Source: Maritalea porphyrae
GTDB taxonomy: Bacteria > Pseudomonadota > Alphaproteobacteria > Rhizobiales > Devosiaceae
Assembly: GCF_030159895.1 (NCBI RefSeq)
Contig: NZ_BSNI01000001.1
Location: forward strand, 186,001 to 250,000
DNA length: 64,000 nt
Direction: 5' to 3'
The notes beneath the pieces were generated by a model. It was given only the letters and a program-made list of their open reading frames with translations. It did no database searches and was not told where the DNA came from. The position numbers and the translations under genes are program-made. Positions 7,699 to 14,110 of this stretch are shown here, piece after piece (positions within the stretch are counted from its first letter, which is position 1; each line of letters starts with the position of its first letter).

Positions 7699-7723
7699 GG
7701 AACTATTTTCGTCCGCCAACGTT
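7699..7723 (+). promoter_or_regulatory. EcfG-type promoter for phyR
   Basis: GGAAC, 16 bases, CGTT, 37 bases upstream of the phyR start. With the divergent site at 7665-7689 it makes the classical autoregulated intergenic region of the general stress response. Confidence 0.8.
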
Positions 7724-7760
7724 ACCACTTCATCTGACCCGTTGGTCTATGGAGAATTTT

Positions 7761-8549
7761 ATGTCACTTTCTACCCGCATTGCGGCACATTTGCCGTATC
7801 TTCGCAGGTTCGCACGGGCAACAACAGGCTCGCAATCTTCAGGCGATACTTATGTTGCGCTCGCACTGGAAACACTCATTGAAGACGTGAACTCTTTCCC
7901 AACAACGTCAAGCGACAAAGTTGGCTTATATAAACTGTTCTGCAAACTGGTAGAAACATCTCAAGTTGATATCAAAGAAATTGAAAGCCCTTATGGATGG
8001 GAAAAGCGTGCCGCCAACAAACTGGCCGGCATTTCCACCAAGGCGCGCAACGCGTTTCTTCTAAATAGCGTTGAAGACTTCGACCATGATCAGGTTGCTG
8101 AAATCCTTGATCTTGAAAAGGACGAAGTGACCAACGTCCTTGATCAAGCCCACCAAGAAATCGCCCGCCAAGTGGCAACCAATGTCATGATTATCGAAGA
8201 TGAGCCACTGATCGCGATGGACATTGAGCAGATGGTTGAGGGCTTGGGTCACAGCGTAACGGGCATCGCCCGCACACACGACGAAGCGCGCACCCTGTAT
8301 AGCCGCAAAAAACCGGGCATCGTACTCGCCGATATTCAACTGGCTGACGGCAGCTCTGGCATTGACGCGGTTAATGAGATTTTGACGCAGGACGATCTGC
8401 CCGTCATCTTCATCACTGCTTACCCAGAGCGCTTGCTGACAGGCGAACGCCCAGAACCAACGTTCTTGGTCACCAAGCCTTTCCGCGAAGAAACCGTAAA
8501 AGCTCTGATCTCGCAAGCTCTGTTCTTCGACAATGAGCTAAGAAGCTAG
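7761..8549 (+). CDS. phyR: Anti-anti-sigma response regulator PhyR
   Basis: A 262-residue protein with an N-terminal sigma-like domain (about residues 1-135, mimicking EcfG regions 2 and 4 but unable to bind promoters). The C-terminal receiver domain (about 141-260) has acidic pocket EDE at 146-148, phosphorylation site D191 in VLADIQ, and late Thr and Lys residues (FITA, VTKPF). Phosphorylation opens the protein so the sigma-like domain captures NepR. I start at the ATG at 7761 because GGAG lies six bases upstream; an ATG at 7749 would place GGAG inside the gene. It is divergent from nepR-ecfG. Confidence 0.95.
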   Translation: MSLSTRIAAHLPYLRRFARATTGSQSSGDTYVALALETLIEDVNSFPTTSSDKVGLYKLFCKLVETSQVDIKEIESPYGWEKRAANKLAGISTKARNAFLLNSVEDFDHDQVAEILDLEKDEVTNVLDQAHQEIARQVATNVMIIEDEPLIAMDIEQMVEGLGHSVTGIARTHDEARTLYSRKKPGIVLADIQLADGSSGIDAVNEILTQDDLPVIFITAYPERLLTGERPEPTFLVTKPFREETVKALISQALFFDNELRS

Positions 8550-8556
8550 TTTTTTA

Positions 8557-8581
8557 GGAACCAAAGCGCCTCTTCCGCGTT
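8557..8581 (+). promoter_or_regulatory. EcfG-type promoter for the DUF1328 gene
   Basis: GGAAC, 16 bases, CGTT, 25 bases upstream of the ATG at 8607 and just past the phyR stop codon. Confidence 0.75.
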
Positions 8582-8606
8582 TAACCAACAGATCACAAAG
8601 GAGAGT

Positions 8607-8780
8607 ATGATGCTTTATTATACATTGGTTTTTCTAGCTGTTGCGATTGTCGCGGGCATCTTTGGTTTCTCCGGCATCGCAGGCGCTTCTGCAGGTATCG
8701 CACAAATCCTGTTTTTCCTTTTCTTGGCTATGTTGGTCATTTCACTGATAACAGGCGCATTCCGCAGAGGAACTAAATAA
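8607..8780 (+). CDS. DUF1328 (YtjA-type) small membrane protein
   Basis: A 57-residue protein with two membrane spans joined by a Gly/Ala-rich turn ([15 protein letters not shown]), the hallmark of DUF1328, and a short basic tail. The ribosome site AAAGGAGA precedes two consecutive ATG codons; the second (8610) could equally be used. Function is unknown, but the family is common in stress regulons. It is flanked by an EcfG-type promoter and a strong terminator, so it forms its own unit. Confidence 0.82.
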   Translation: MMLYYTLVFLAVAIVAGIFGFSGIAGASAGIAQILFFLFLAMLVISLITGAFRRGTK

Positions 8781-8791
8781 CAAGAAACAGC

Positions 8792-8818
8792 GGGTGGCAT
8801 TCAATGCCACCCCTTTTT
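8792..8818 (+). terminator. Rho-independent terminator
   Basis: GGGTGGCAT and ATGCCACCC form a perfect stem with a small loop, followed by CTTTTT. Confidence 0.88.
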
Positions 8819-8840
8819 ACTACAACGACAATGAGTAGAT

Positions 8841-9830
8841 ATGCTTCGTCACAGTCTTGCTTGGGAAAAAGAACAGAAAGACCCAACCAAAAAACTCGAT
8901 TATCTCACCTTTGCCCTGGTGCGAACCGGCATTTGTGTCATGCTGCAAAATGATAAGTTTGAGTATGAATATGTGGCGAATGTCCCCCAACAATGGTCAA
9001 TAACTGACAACGTTCCACCCAGCGATCAGGCCATGTTTGGCGAGGCGCTTGGCAAACGCTTAGAGGCCGAAAAGGCCAACCTGCTTGAAACAGGTGAGAG
9101 TTGTGAGTTTGAATGGACAACCCGCAGCGGCTCAACTTTTCATTTTTCAATTGAATTGGTTTTTGATCGCGAGAATGGCCGCGAAATTTTCACCGCCGTA
9201 AAAGACCTGACCAAAGAGCGTCAACGCGAGAATGTGCTGCGCACACTACTCAAAGAAGTTTCTCATCGATCCAAGAACCTACTTGCTATGGTACAAAGCG
9301 TCGCCTTTCAAACCGCGCGTCATTCAGACAATTTGGACCGATTTATCGACCGGTTTCGTGGCCGAATTCAAGCCATCTCGAATTCGCAAGATGCGATTAC
9401 ACAGAATGACTGGCAAGGTTCCAGCGCCATGGCGTTGGTCGAACGGCAGAAAAGTTTGTTTTCGCAGTCCGTTCAACAACTCATCCAATTTGATGGTCAA
9501 GACACCATCCTCACACCAAATGCGACTATGCATTTAGGATTGGCGCTACATGAACTGATTTCAAACGCCAAAAATCATGGCAACTTCTTGGTTGAAAACA
9601 AGGCGATCAGCATTTGCTTTGAACAACACCCACATGACGATCGGGCAAACGAAGTTACTTTTGTCTGGCGCGAAGAAGCGAACGACAAGAAAAGCGCACG
9701 AGATGCAGAGAAACACTTTGGCAGTGTAGTTTTGGAAAGAATTGTTCCGGCCGCGGTTTCTGGAAATGCAGAAACCGAAAATGGCATAGACGGCTTCACC
9801 TATAAGCTCACTTTTCCGGCAAACGCATAA
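8841..9830 (+). CDS. Soluble HWE-family histidine kinase with PAS-like domain
   Basis: A 329-residue kinase without membrane spans. A PAS-like sensor region occupies about residues 20-125. The phosphoacceptor block V-S-H-R-S-K-N has its histidine at residue 142. The catalytic domain has the HWE hallmarks: the N box H-E-L-I-S-N-A-K-N-H-G and the W-R-E motif in VTFVWREEA. HWE and HisKA_2 kinases are the usual phosphate donors for PhyR, so this is a likely cytoplasmic input to the stress response. A terminator separates it from DUF1328, and I see no EcfG-type promoter for it. The signal sensed is unknown. Confidence 0.85.
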   Translation: MLRHSLAWEKEQKDPTKKLDYLTFALVRTGICVMLQNDKFEYEYVANVPQQWSITDNVPPSDQAMFGEALGKRLEAEKANLLETGESCEFEWTTRSGSTFHFSIELVFDRENGREIFTAVKDLTKERQRENVLRTLLKEVSHRSKNLLAMVQSVAFQTARHSDNLDRFIDRFRGRIQAISNSQDAITQNDWQGSSAMALVERQKSLFSQSVQQLIQFDGQDTILTPNATMHLGLALHELISNAKNHGNFLVENKAISICFEQHPHDDRANEVTFVWREEANDKKSARDAEKHFGSVVLERIVPAAVSGNAETENGIDGFTYKLTFPANA

Positions 9831-9832
9831 AA

Positions 9833-9858
9833 GGGCGCAACAATGAATTGCTGCACCC
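9833..9858. terminator. Hairpin terminator between convergent genes
   Basis: GGGCGCAACAAT and ATTGCTGCACCC pair almost completely. On the minus strand it is followed by TTTT, so it best serves the csbD-like gene, and it may also stop the upstream kinase transcript. Confidence 0.65.
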
Positions 9859-9884
9859 CAGATACTCAGATATTTCTGCGGCTC

Positions 9885-10097
9885 TTAATGTTCGTCCAAC
9901 CGCGAGTTCGCCATCCAAAGACGAATTTCGTCTTCAATGTCGGCTTGTGCCTTGCCATAACGCTCCTGCAGTTTGCCAACAAACTTGTCGCGATCACCAT
10001 CGATCTTAGCAAGATCGTCATCCGTCAACGCGCCCCATTGCTTTTTAATGTCGCCTTGAAGCTGTGTCCATTTACCTTCAATTTGGTTCCAGTCCAT
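9885..10097 (-). CDS. CsbD-like stress protein
   Basis: A 70-residue hydrophilic protein beginning MDWNQIEGKW, the CsbD signature (N-x-x-x-G-x-W-x-x-x-x-G). It continues with the family pattern of W-G-x-L-T-D-D-D-L and L-Q-E-R-Y-G. CsbD proteins are abundant small helical stress proteins of unknown biochemical function. I start at the ATG at 10097, which has AGGAG just upstream; the longer frame would run into the promoter. It has its own EcfG-type promoter on the minus strand. Confidence 0.88.
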   Translation of the reverse strand: MDWNQIEGKWTQLQGDIKKQWGALTDDDLAKIDGDRDKFVGKLQERYGKAQADIEDEIRLWMANSRLDEH

Positions 10098-10128
10098 GAA
10101 AAGAACTCCTTTCCGTGTTTGAAAGAGC

Positions 10129-10154
10129 AACGCACGACTTCACAAAATTGTTCC
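10129..10154 (-). promoter_or_regulatory. EcfG-type promoter for the csbD-like gene
   Basis: Minus strand: GGAAC (10154-10150), 17 bases, CGTT (10132-10129), 31 bases upstream of the start codon. Confidence 0.75.
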
Positions 10155-10249
10155 GAAAAAAATGTTTGTGATCCAATTCTCCCTGATACGCGTTTAAAAT
10201 ATCGGGAACAATTGCGCGATTTGCGTCAAAAGGAAAATTTGAGGGCCGT

Positions 10250-11848
10250 ATGAAAAAGTTTTTGCCCCTAATGGTATTCGCGCTTGTTGCAAGCCTCGGG
10301 CTAAGCATGACAGCAGTTGTATTCAACGCGGAACAAGAAACACAAAACAAACGCTTCGAACTTGCCGCGAACGAAGCAGTGGATAATATACGCCAGCGCC
10401 TCAATCAACACATTGCGCTATTGCTATCTACCCGCTCCTTGCTCAATGCAAATCAGGGTCTGGTTGACGGCGTCGCCTTCCGGCGATTTGTCCGCGGCAT
10501 TGATATTGTCAACAAGCATGCCGGGGTTCAGGGCATTGGCTATGCTCAGTTCATCAACGTAGGCGAAGAAGGCACATCTGAGCAAAAACTGCTCGACAAC
10601 TATGAATTGGTGCGAAAAGTTTGGCCCGATACTAATGAGCAACAACGAAGCCCTATCGTACTGCTCGAACCGCAAGATGAACGCAATAAGACCGCCCTTG
10701 GGTTCGATATGTATCACGAACAGCGCCGCCGCGCCGCGATGAAACGTGCCATTCGGACTGGCGAACTATCCGCCACAGCGCCAGTCGAATTGGTTCAAGA
10801 AATCACCAATCATAAACAAGCAGGCTTTTTGCTATATCTCCCTTTCGGCCAAATCGATGCACCAAACTCAGTCGGAGAAGATGTAAAAGGGTTTGTGTAC
10901 GCCCCCTTCCGCGCCGGCGATCTGCACATTTCAGCCATTGATCAGCCAAACATGCAAACCGTTGCCTTCCGCACCACGGACTCGGGTCAACTACTTTACG
11001 AGGCAGCGAGTTTTTCACCCGAGGAAGCGCAACGTCACCTCACCAAAGAGTTAAAGATCGGTGGCCGCACTTGGTTAATCGAACTACACGAAACAGATTC
11101 ATTTTATGACGGATTCCCGCATTTGAGTTCGTTAGTTTTAGGCAGCTTGTCCGGCATTTTGGCTTGTTCGTTGGCCATCGCAACGCTGGCGCAGCAAAAC
11201 GCGGTTCGCCAAGCTCATGAAGTCAAACGTGTCGTTGAAGAGGCACTCGGCCAAAAAGAAATGCTCTTGCAGGAGATGCGCCATCGCATCAAAAATTCGA
11301 TCGCACGGGTGCTCGCAATTGCACGTCAAACCGGCGCCAATTCACAAGACATCAATGAGTTCTTAGAGAGTTTCAATGCGCGTTTGCACGCAATGGCGAC
11401 GTCGCAGGACCTCCTCACCCGATCAAAGTGGGCGCGAGCGGATCTTGAGCAATTGCTTTCCTCAGAACTCAAACAGGTGTTTGGCGAAGACCTTGAGCAT
11501 TGTGCCCTGAAGGGTCCCAAAGTCGAATTAAATGAGAAGGCGACACAGGCAGTTGGCTTGGCTTGCCATGAACTTGCGACCAATGCCCTTAAATATGGCG
11601 GTGTTGCCGAGCCTCATGGAAAATTAGAAGTTTCTTGGCAGCTCTATAAGAAAAAAAATAACAAGGTTATCCGCCTATTTTGGGAAGAGGCAAGCCCAAC
11701 TGCACAAAAGCCCACTGACAGAAAAGGGTTCGGCACAAAGCTGATTGACGCCAACATTCAAGGTGAACTGGGCGGCACCATAATCCGCACATTTAAAGAT
11801 CATGGATTAGAAGCTGAAATCATCATTCCCCTGGTAAATTCAACCTAA
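10250..11848 (+). CDS. Membrane HWE histidine kinase with CHASE sensor domain
   Basis: A 532-residue sensor kinase with an N-terminal membrane anchor (about residues 5-25). A periplasmic CHASE-type domain follows (about 40-285, with the motif A-G-V-Q-G-I-G-Y-A), then a second span (about 293-316). The cytoplasmic HWE-type kinase has its phosphoacceptor H345 in MRHRIKN, the N box H-E-L-A-T-N-A-L-K-Y-G-G, and F-W-E-E as the WxE motif. It is a likely extracytoplasmic input to PhyR. The CHASE ligand is not predictable. It starts about 95 bases from, and divergent to, the csbD promoter; only an imperfect EcfG-like site precedes it. Confidence 0.87.
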   Translation: MKKFLPLMVFALVASLGLSMTAVVFNAEQETQNKRFELAANEAVDNIRQRLNQHIALLLSTRSLLNANQGLVDGVAFRRFVRGIDIVNKHAGVQGIGYAQFINVGEEGTSEQKLLDNYELVRKVWPDTNEQQRSPIVLLEPQDERNKTALGFDMYHEQRRRAAMKRAIRTGELSATAPVELVQEITNHKQAGFLLYLPFGQIDAPNSVGEDVKGFVYAPFRAGDLHISAIDQPNMQTVAFRTTDSGQLLYEAASFSPEEAQRHLTKELKIGGRTWLIELHETDSFYDGFPHLSSLVLGSLSGILACSLAIATLAQQNAVRQAHEVKRVVEEALGQKEMLLQEMRHRIKNSIARVLAIARQTGANSQDINEFLESFNARLHAMATSQDLLTRSKWARADLEQLLSSELKQVFGEDLEHCALKGPKVELNEKATQAVGLACHELATNALKYGGVAEPHGKLEVSWQLYKKKNNKVIRLFWEEASPTAQKPTDRKGFGTKLIDANIQGELGGTIIRTFKDHGLEAEIIIPLVNST

Positions 11849-11862
11849 GCTCTTTGCTATTT

Positions 11863-11887
11863 GGAACCATTTAACGCCCCAAGCGTT
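11863..11887 (+). promoter_or_regulatory. EcfG-type promoter for the mscS operon
   Basis: GGAAC, 16 bases, CGTT, 42 bases upstream of the ATG at 11930. Confidence 0.75.
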
Positions 11888-11929
11888 TTTCAATCAAACA
11901 CGAGACTGTGGAGATTGGAAAACTGAGCA

Positions 11930-12820
11930 ATGATTGACCAGCTAACTAACGCCGCGACCAACTCAATTGATACTGTAGGCAGCATGATTGGCGGATTTTT
12001 CACCCTGCTTCCCAAAATATTTATCGCGCTTATCGTTTTTGCCTTGGTCTTTGTTGCGGCCAGAATCATCAAAGATCTCGTGTCCCGCATAGTTGGTGCT
12101 CGTGCAGCCAAAAGTGTTGGGGTTGCACTAGGGCGCATTGCTCACGTGGCAACCATTTTCGTTGGTTTGCTCATTTCTGTCGCAATTGTTGCCCCTAGTG
12201 TAGGCGCCGCCGAACTGATCCAAGTGCTCGGCGTTGGCTCTGTCGCTATTGGTTTTGCCTTTCGCGACATTTTACAAAACTTTCTTGCTGGCCTCATCAT
12301 CCTACTGCGCCGACCATTCACAGAGGGCGACTGGATTGAATTTGATGGTTATGAAGGGGTAATCAAAGAAATCTCTACTCGCTCCACTTGGATTCACACT
12401 TTTGATGGACGCGACGTGTCGATCCCAAATGGCGAGATCTTCACCAACCCGATAACTATTATGACGCGCGATCCAAAAATTCGCACTGACTACGAGTTCG
12501 GCATTTCTTATGAAGCCGACATCACCAAAGCGAAAAAAGTAATCATAGATGCCATTAAATCGGTGGAAGGCGTCAGTGACTTCAAAAACCCGGATGTAGG
12601 TGTATCTGACCTTGCAGCTTCATCAGTAAACCTGAAGGCGCGCTGGTGGTCGTCAACCGATGACGTATATTCGGTAAAACTAAATGTGTTAGAGGCGGTC
12701 AAAAACGCTCTTGATGACGCCGAAATTGAAATACCGTTCCCACACCGTCAGCTCATGCTGCCTGAAAATGCAAACCTAAATGTTGCGGCCAATGACTTAA
12801 CCAAACAAAAAGGAATATAA
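11930..12820 (+). CDS. Small-conductance mechanosensitive channel (MscS family)
   Basis: A 296-residue protein with three N-terminal spans (about residues 20-45, 65-85, 95-120). The pore-lining third helix is followed by the MscS beta domain signature (G-F-A-F-R-D-I-L-Q-N-F-L-A-G, about 110-125; later R-P-F-x-E-G-D-W-I). A mixed alpha/beta cytoplasmic vestibule follows. It releases solutes under hypo-osmotic shock at the inner membrane. It is the first gene of an EcfG-promoted operon with the PLDc_N-like and FNT genes, with gaps of 2 and 0 bases, so osmotic protection is part of this stress block. Confidence 0.9.
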   Translation: MIDQLTNAATNSIDTVGSMIGGFFTLLPKIFIALIVFALVFVAARIIKDLVSRIVGARAAKSVGVALGRIAHVATIFVGLLISVAIVAPSVGAAELIQVLGVGSVAIGFAFRDILQNFLAGLIILLRRPFTEGDWIEFDGYEGVIKEISTRSTWIHTFDGRDVSIPNGEIFTNPITIMTRDPKIRTDYEFGISYEADITKAKKVIIDAIKSVEGVSDFKNPDVGVSDLAASSVNLKARWWSSTDDVYSVKLNVLEAVKNALDDAEIEIPFPHRQLMLPENANLNVAANDLTKQKGI

Positions 12821-12822
12821 TC

Positions 12823-13002
12823 ATGGGCATCGAAGTTGGCGGTCTTTTGGGCCTCATCGTCCTAGTACTCGATATCTGGGCGATCATCAAAATCATTCAG
12901 TCTGGCACCACCGCGCTAACCAAAGCACTTTGGATTGTTGTTATCCTAGTTCTGCCTGTGGTTGGACTAATCCTTTGGTACATGTTGGGGCGCAAAAGTT
13001 AG
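12823..13002 (+). CDS. PLDc_N-type small membrane protein
   Basis: A 59-residue protein with two membrane spans. It matches the phospholipase D-nuclease N-terminal (PLDc_N) family: a first span ending in D-I-W-A-I-I-K-I-I, a short polar loop, then LWIVVILVLPVVGLILWYMLGRK. No nuclease domain follows, so it is one of the stand-alone versions of unknown role. AAAGGA precedes the ATG. It is two bases downstream of mscS, and its stop is immediately followed by the next start. Confidence 0.78.
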   Translation: MGIEVGGLLGLIVLVLDIWAIIKIIQSGTTALTKALWIVVILVLPVVGLILWYMLGRKS

Positions 13003-13857
13003 ATGAATGTTGAAAAACGCAAGGTTCTTTCCAATCGCGTCGCACTCGAAAAAGAAATGAAAATCAAAGAGCGTCAAACGGTACAACAAGCGAGCCGTCT
13101 TCCCTCACGTCTGGTTTTCGAAATCATCGCACGCGACGGTGAAGAAGAGTTAGAGCGCCCTGTAAGTGCTTTGATTTGGTCTGGGATCGCAGGCGGCATA
13201 ATGATCAGCTTTTCACTCATTGGCATGGCCGTTTTTCGCGTTCATCTTCCCGACGAGGCATGGCGACCGCTTATAGAGAACATCGGCTACAGCTTCGGTT
13301 TCTTGTTGGTTATCCTTGGCCGTCTGCAGTTGTTCACTGAAAACACGATGACCACTGTTGTCCCAGTTTACGCAAATCCTAGCGTAAAAAACTTTCTGGG
13401 TTTGGGGCGCTTGTGGGGATTGGTGTTTGGTGCAAACACCGTAGGCGCATTCATCTCTGCACTTGTCATCCTAAACGCTGGCATATTTGACGACGCGGTA
13501 AATAAAGCAATTGCAGATATTTCGCTCCATGCTACGCACAACCCGCCGTTCACCGCATTCGTCAAGGGTATCCCTGCGGGTATACTCATCGCCGCAATCG
13601 TTTGGATATTACCCACTGCAACAAGTGCCTTTTGGGTCATTCTCTCGTTCACCTACCTCATCGCACTGTGCGGCTTCACGCATGTTGTCGCAGGAAGCGT
13701 TGAAGTCGCATACTTGGTATTGGCCGAAAAAACAGATTTGGCGGACGCAGTGTTTGGATTCATTTTGCCGGTGCTAATCGGAAATGTCGTGGGTGGAACA
13801 GCAATTTTTAGCTTTGCGATTTGGAGCCAAGTGCGTGCAGAGAAAATTGGGAGCTGA
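13003..13857 (+). CDS. Formate/nitrite transporter (FNT) family channel
   Basis: A 284-residue protein with a soluble, charged N terminus (about residues 1-55) and six membrane spans. It carries FNT-type glycine-rich spans and a late N-V-V-G-G motif. The long cytoplasmic N terminus is typical of the YfdC-like branch rather than FocA. FNT channels pass small monovalent anions; the substrate is unknown. Its ATG directly abuts the upstream stop codon, so it is likely translationally coupled in the mscS operon. It is the last gene before tRNA fragment B. Confidence 0.83.
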   Translation: MNVEKRKVLSNRVALEKEMKIKERQTVQQASRLPSRLVFEIIARDGEEELERPVSALIWSGIAGGIMISFSLIGMAVFRVHLPDEAWRPLIENIGYSFGFLLVILGRLQLFTENTMTTVVPVYANPSVKNFLGLGRLWGLVFGANTVGAFISALVILNAGIFDDAVNKAIADISLHATHNPPFTAFVKGIPAGILIAAIVWILPTATSAFWVILSFTYLIALCGFTHVVAGSVEVAYLVLAEKTDLADAVFGFILPVLIGNVVGGTAIFSFAIWSQVRAEKIGS

Positions 13858-13900
13858 TCGCCGTTCGGAATGGTGAACCCTGCAACACAATAGAAATATC

Positions 13901-13934
13901 TGGTAGCGGGAGAGGGACTTGAACCCCGACTCGC
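13901..13934 (-). repeat. Partial tRNA-Met copy B (candidate attachment site)
   Basis: Matches the CCA end, T arm and variable region of the intact tRNA-Met for about 34 bases, with one base missing in the C-tract. The sequence on the tRNA 3' side (13876-13900) keeps CCTGCAA and other bases of the flank seen at copies A and C. On the other side, TTCACTT followed by CTTA and a T-tract resembles copy A. It is more diverged than copy A, suggesting an older or relaxed site. Confidence 0.65.
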
Positions 13935-14022
13935 AGAAATAGTTTCACTTGCTTATCTATTTTTAAAGATAGCTAGAGCAAAAGGCTTACAATGAACAAC
14001 ATTTAAGTTCTCGCAAAAATAT

Positions 14023-14046
14023 GCTGATGCACGTATGCGCATCAGC
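14023..14046. other. Perfect 8-bp hairpin near tRNA fragment B
   Basis: GCTGATGC and GCATCAGC pair exactly around an 8-base loop, with ATTTTT shortly after. It could be a weak plus-strand terminator, or a structure at the left end of the island. Confidence 0.4.
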
Positions 14047-14110
14047 ACCGAATTTTTCTATAATCAAATTCAGCTGAATTTAGAAATCAACCAGCGTCAA
14101 ATGCTCAAGC

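Larger units (their letters stand above)
1091..13900. mobile_element. Putative integrated element 1 carrying the general stress response
   Basis: The segment between tRNA-Met fragments A and B, in the same orientation. It contains only stress-response genes and no integrase of its own. The sequence just inside copy A (TTCACTTaCTTA, then a T-tract and AAA) is matched just inside copy B, as expected if two related elements share a terminus. That the block was acquired as an element is inference. An ancestral chromosomal block caught between two insertion footprints is the alternative. Confidence 0.4.

Noticed and set aside
10205-10227. EcfG-like site upstream of the CHASE kinase
   Set aside because: GGAAC is followed by CGTC after only 14 bases, so it fits neither spacing nor the -10 box.
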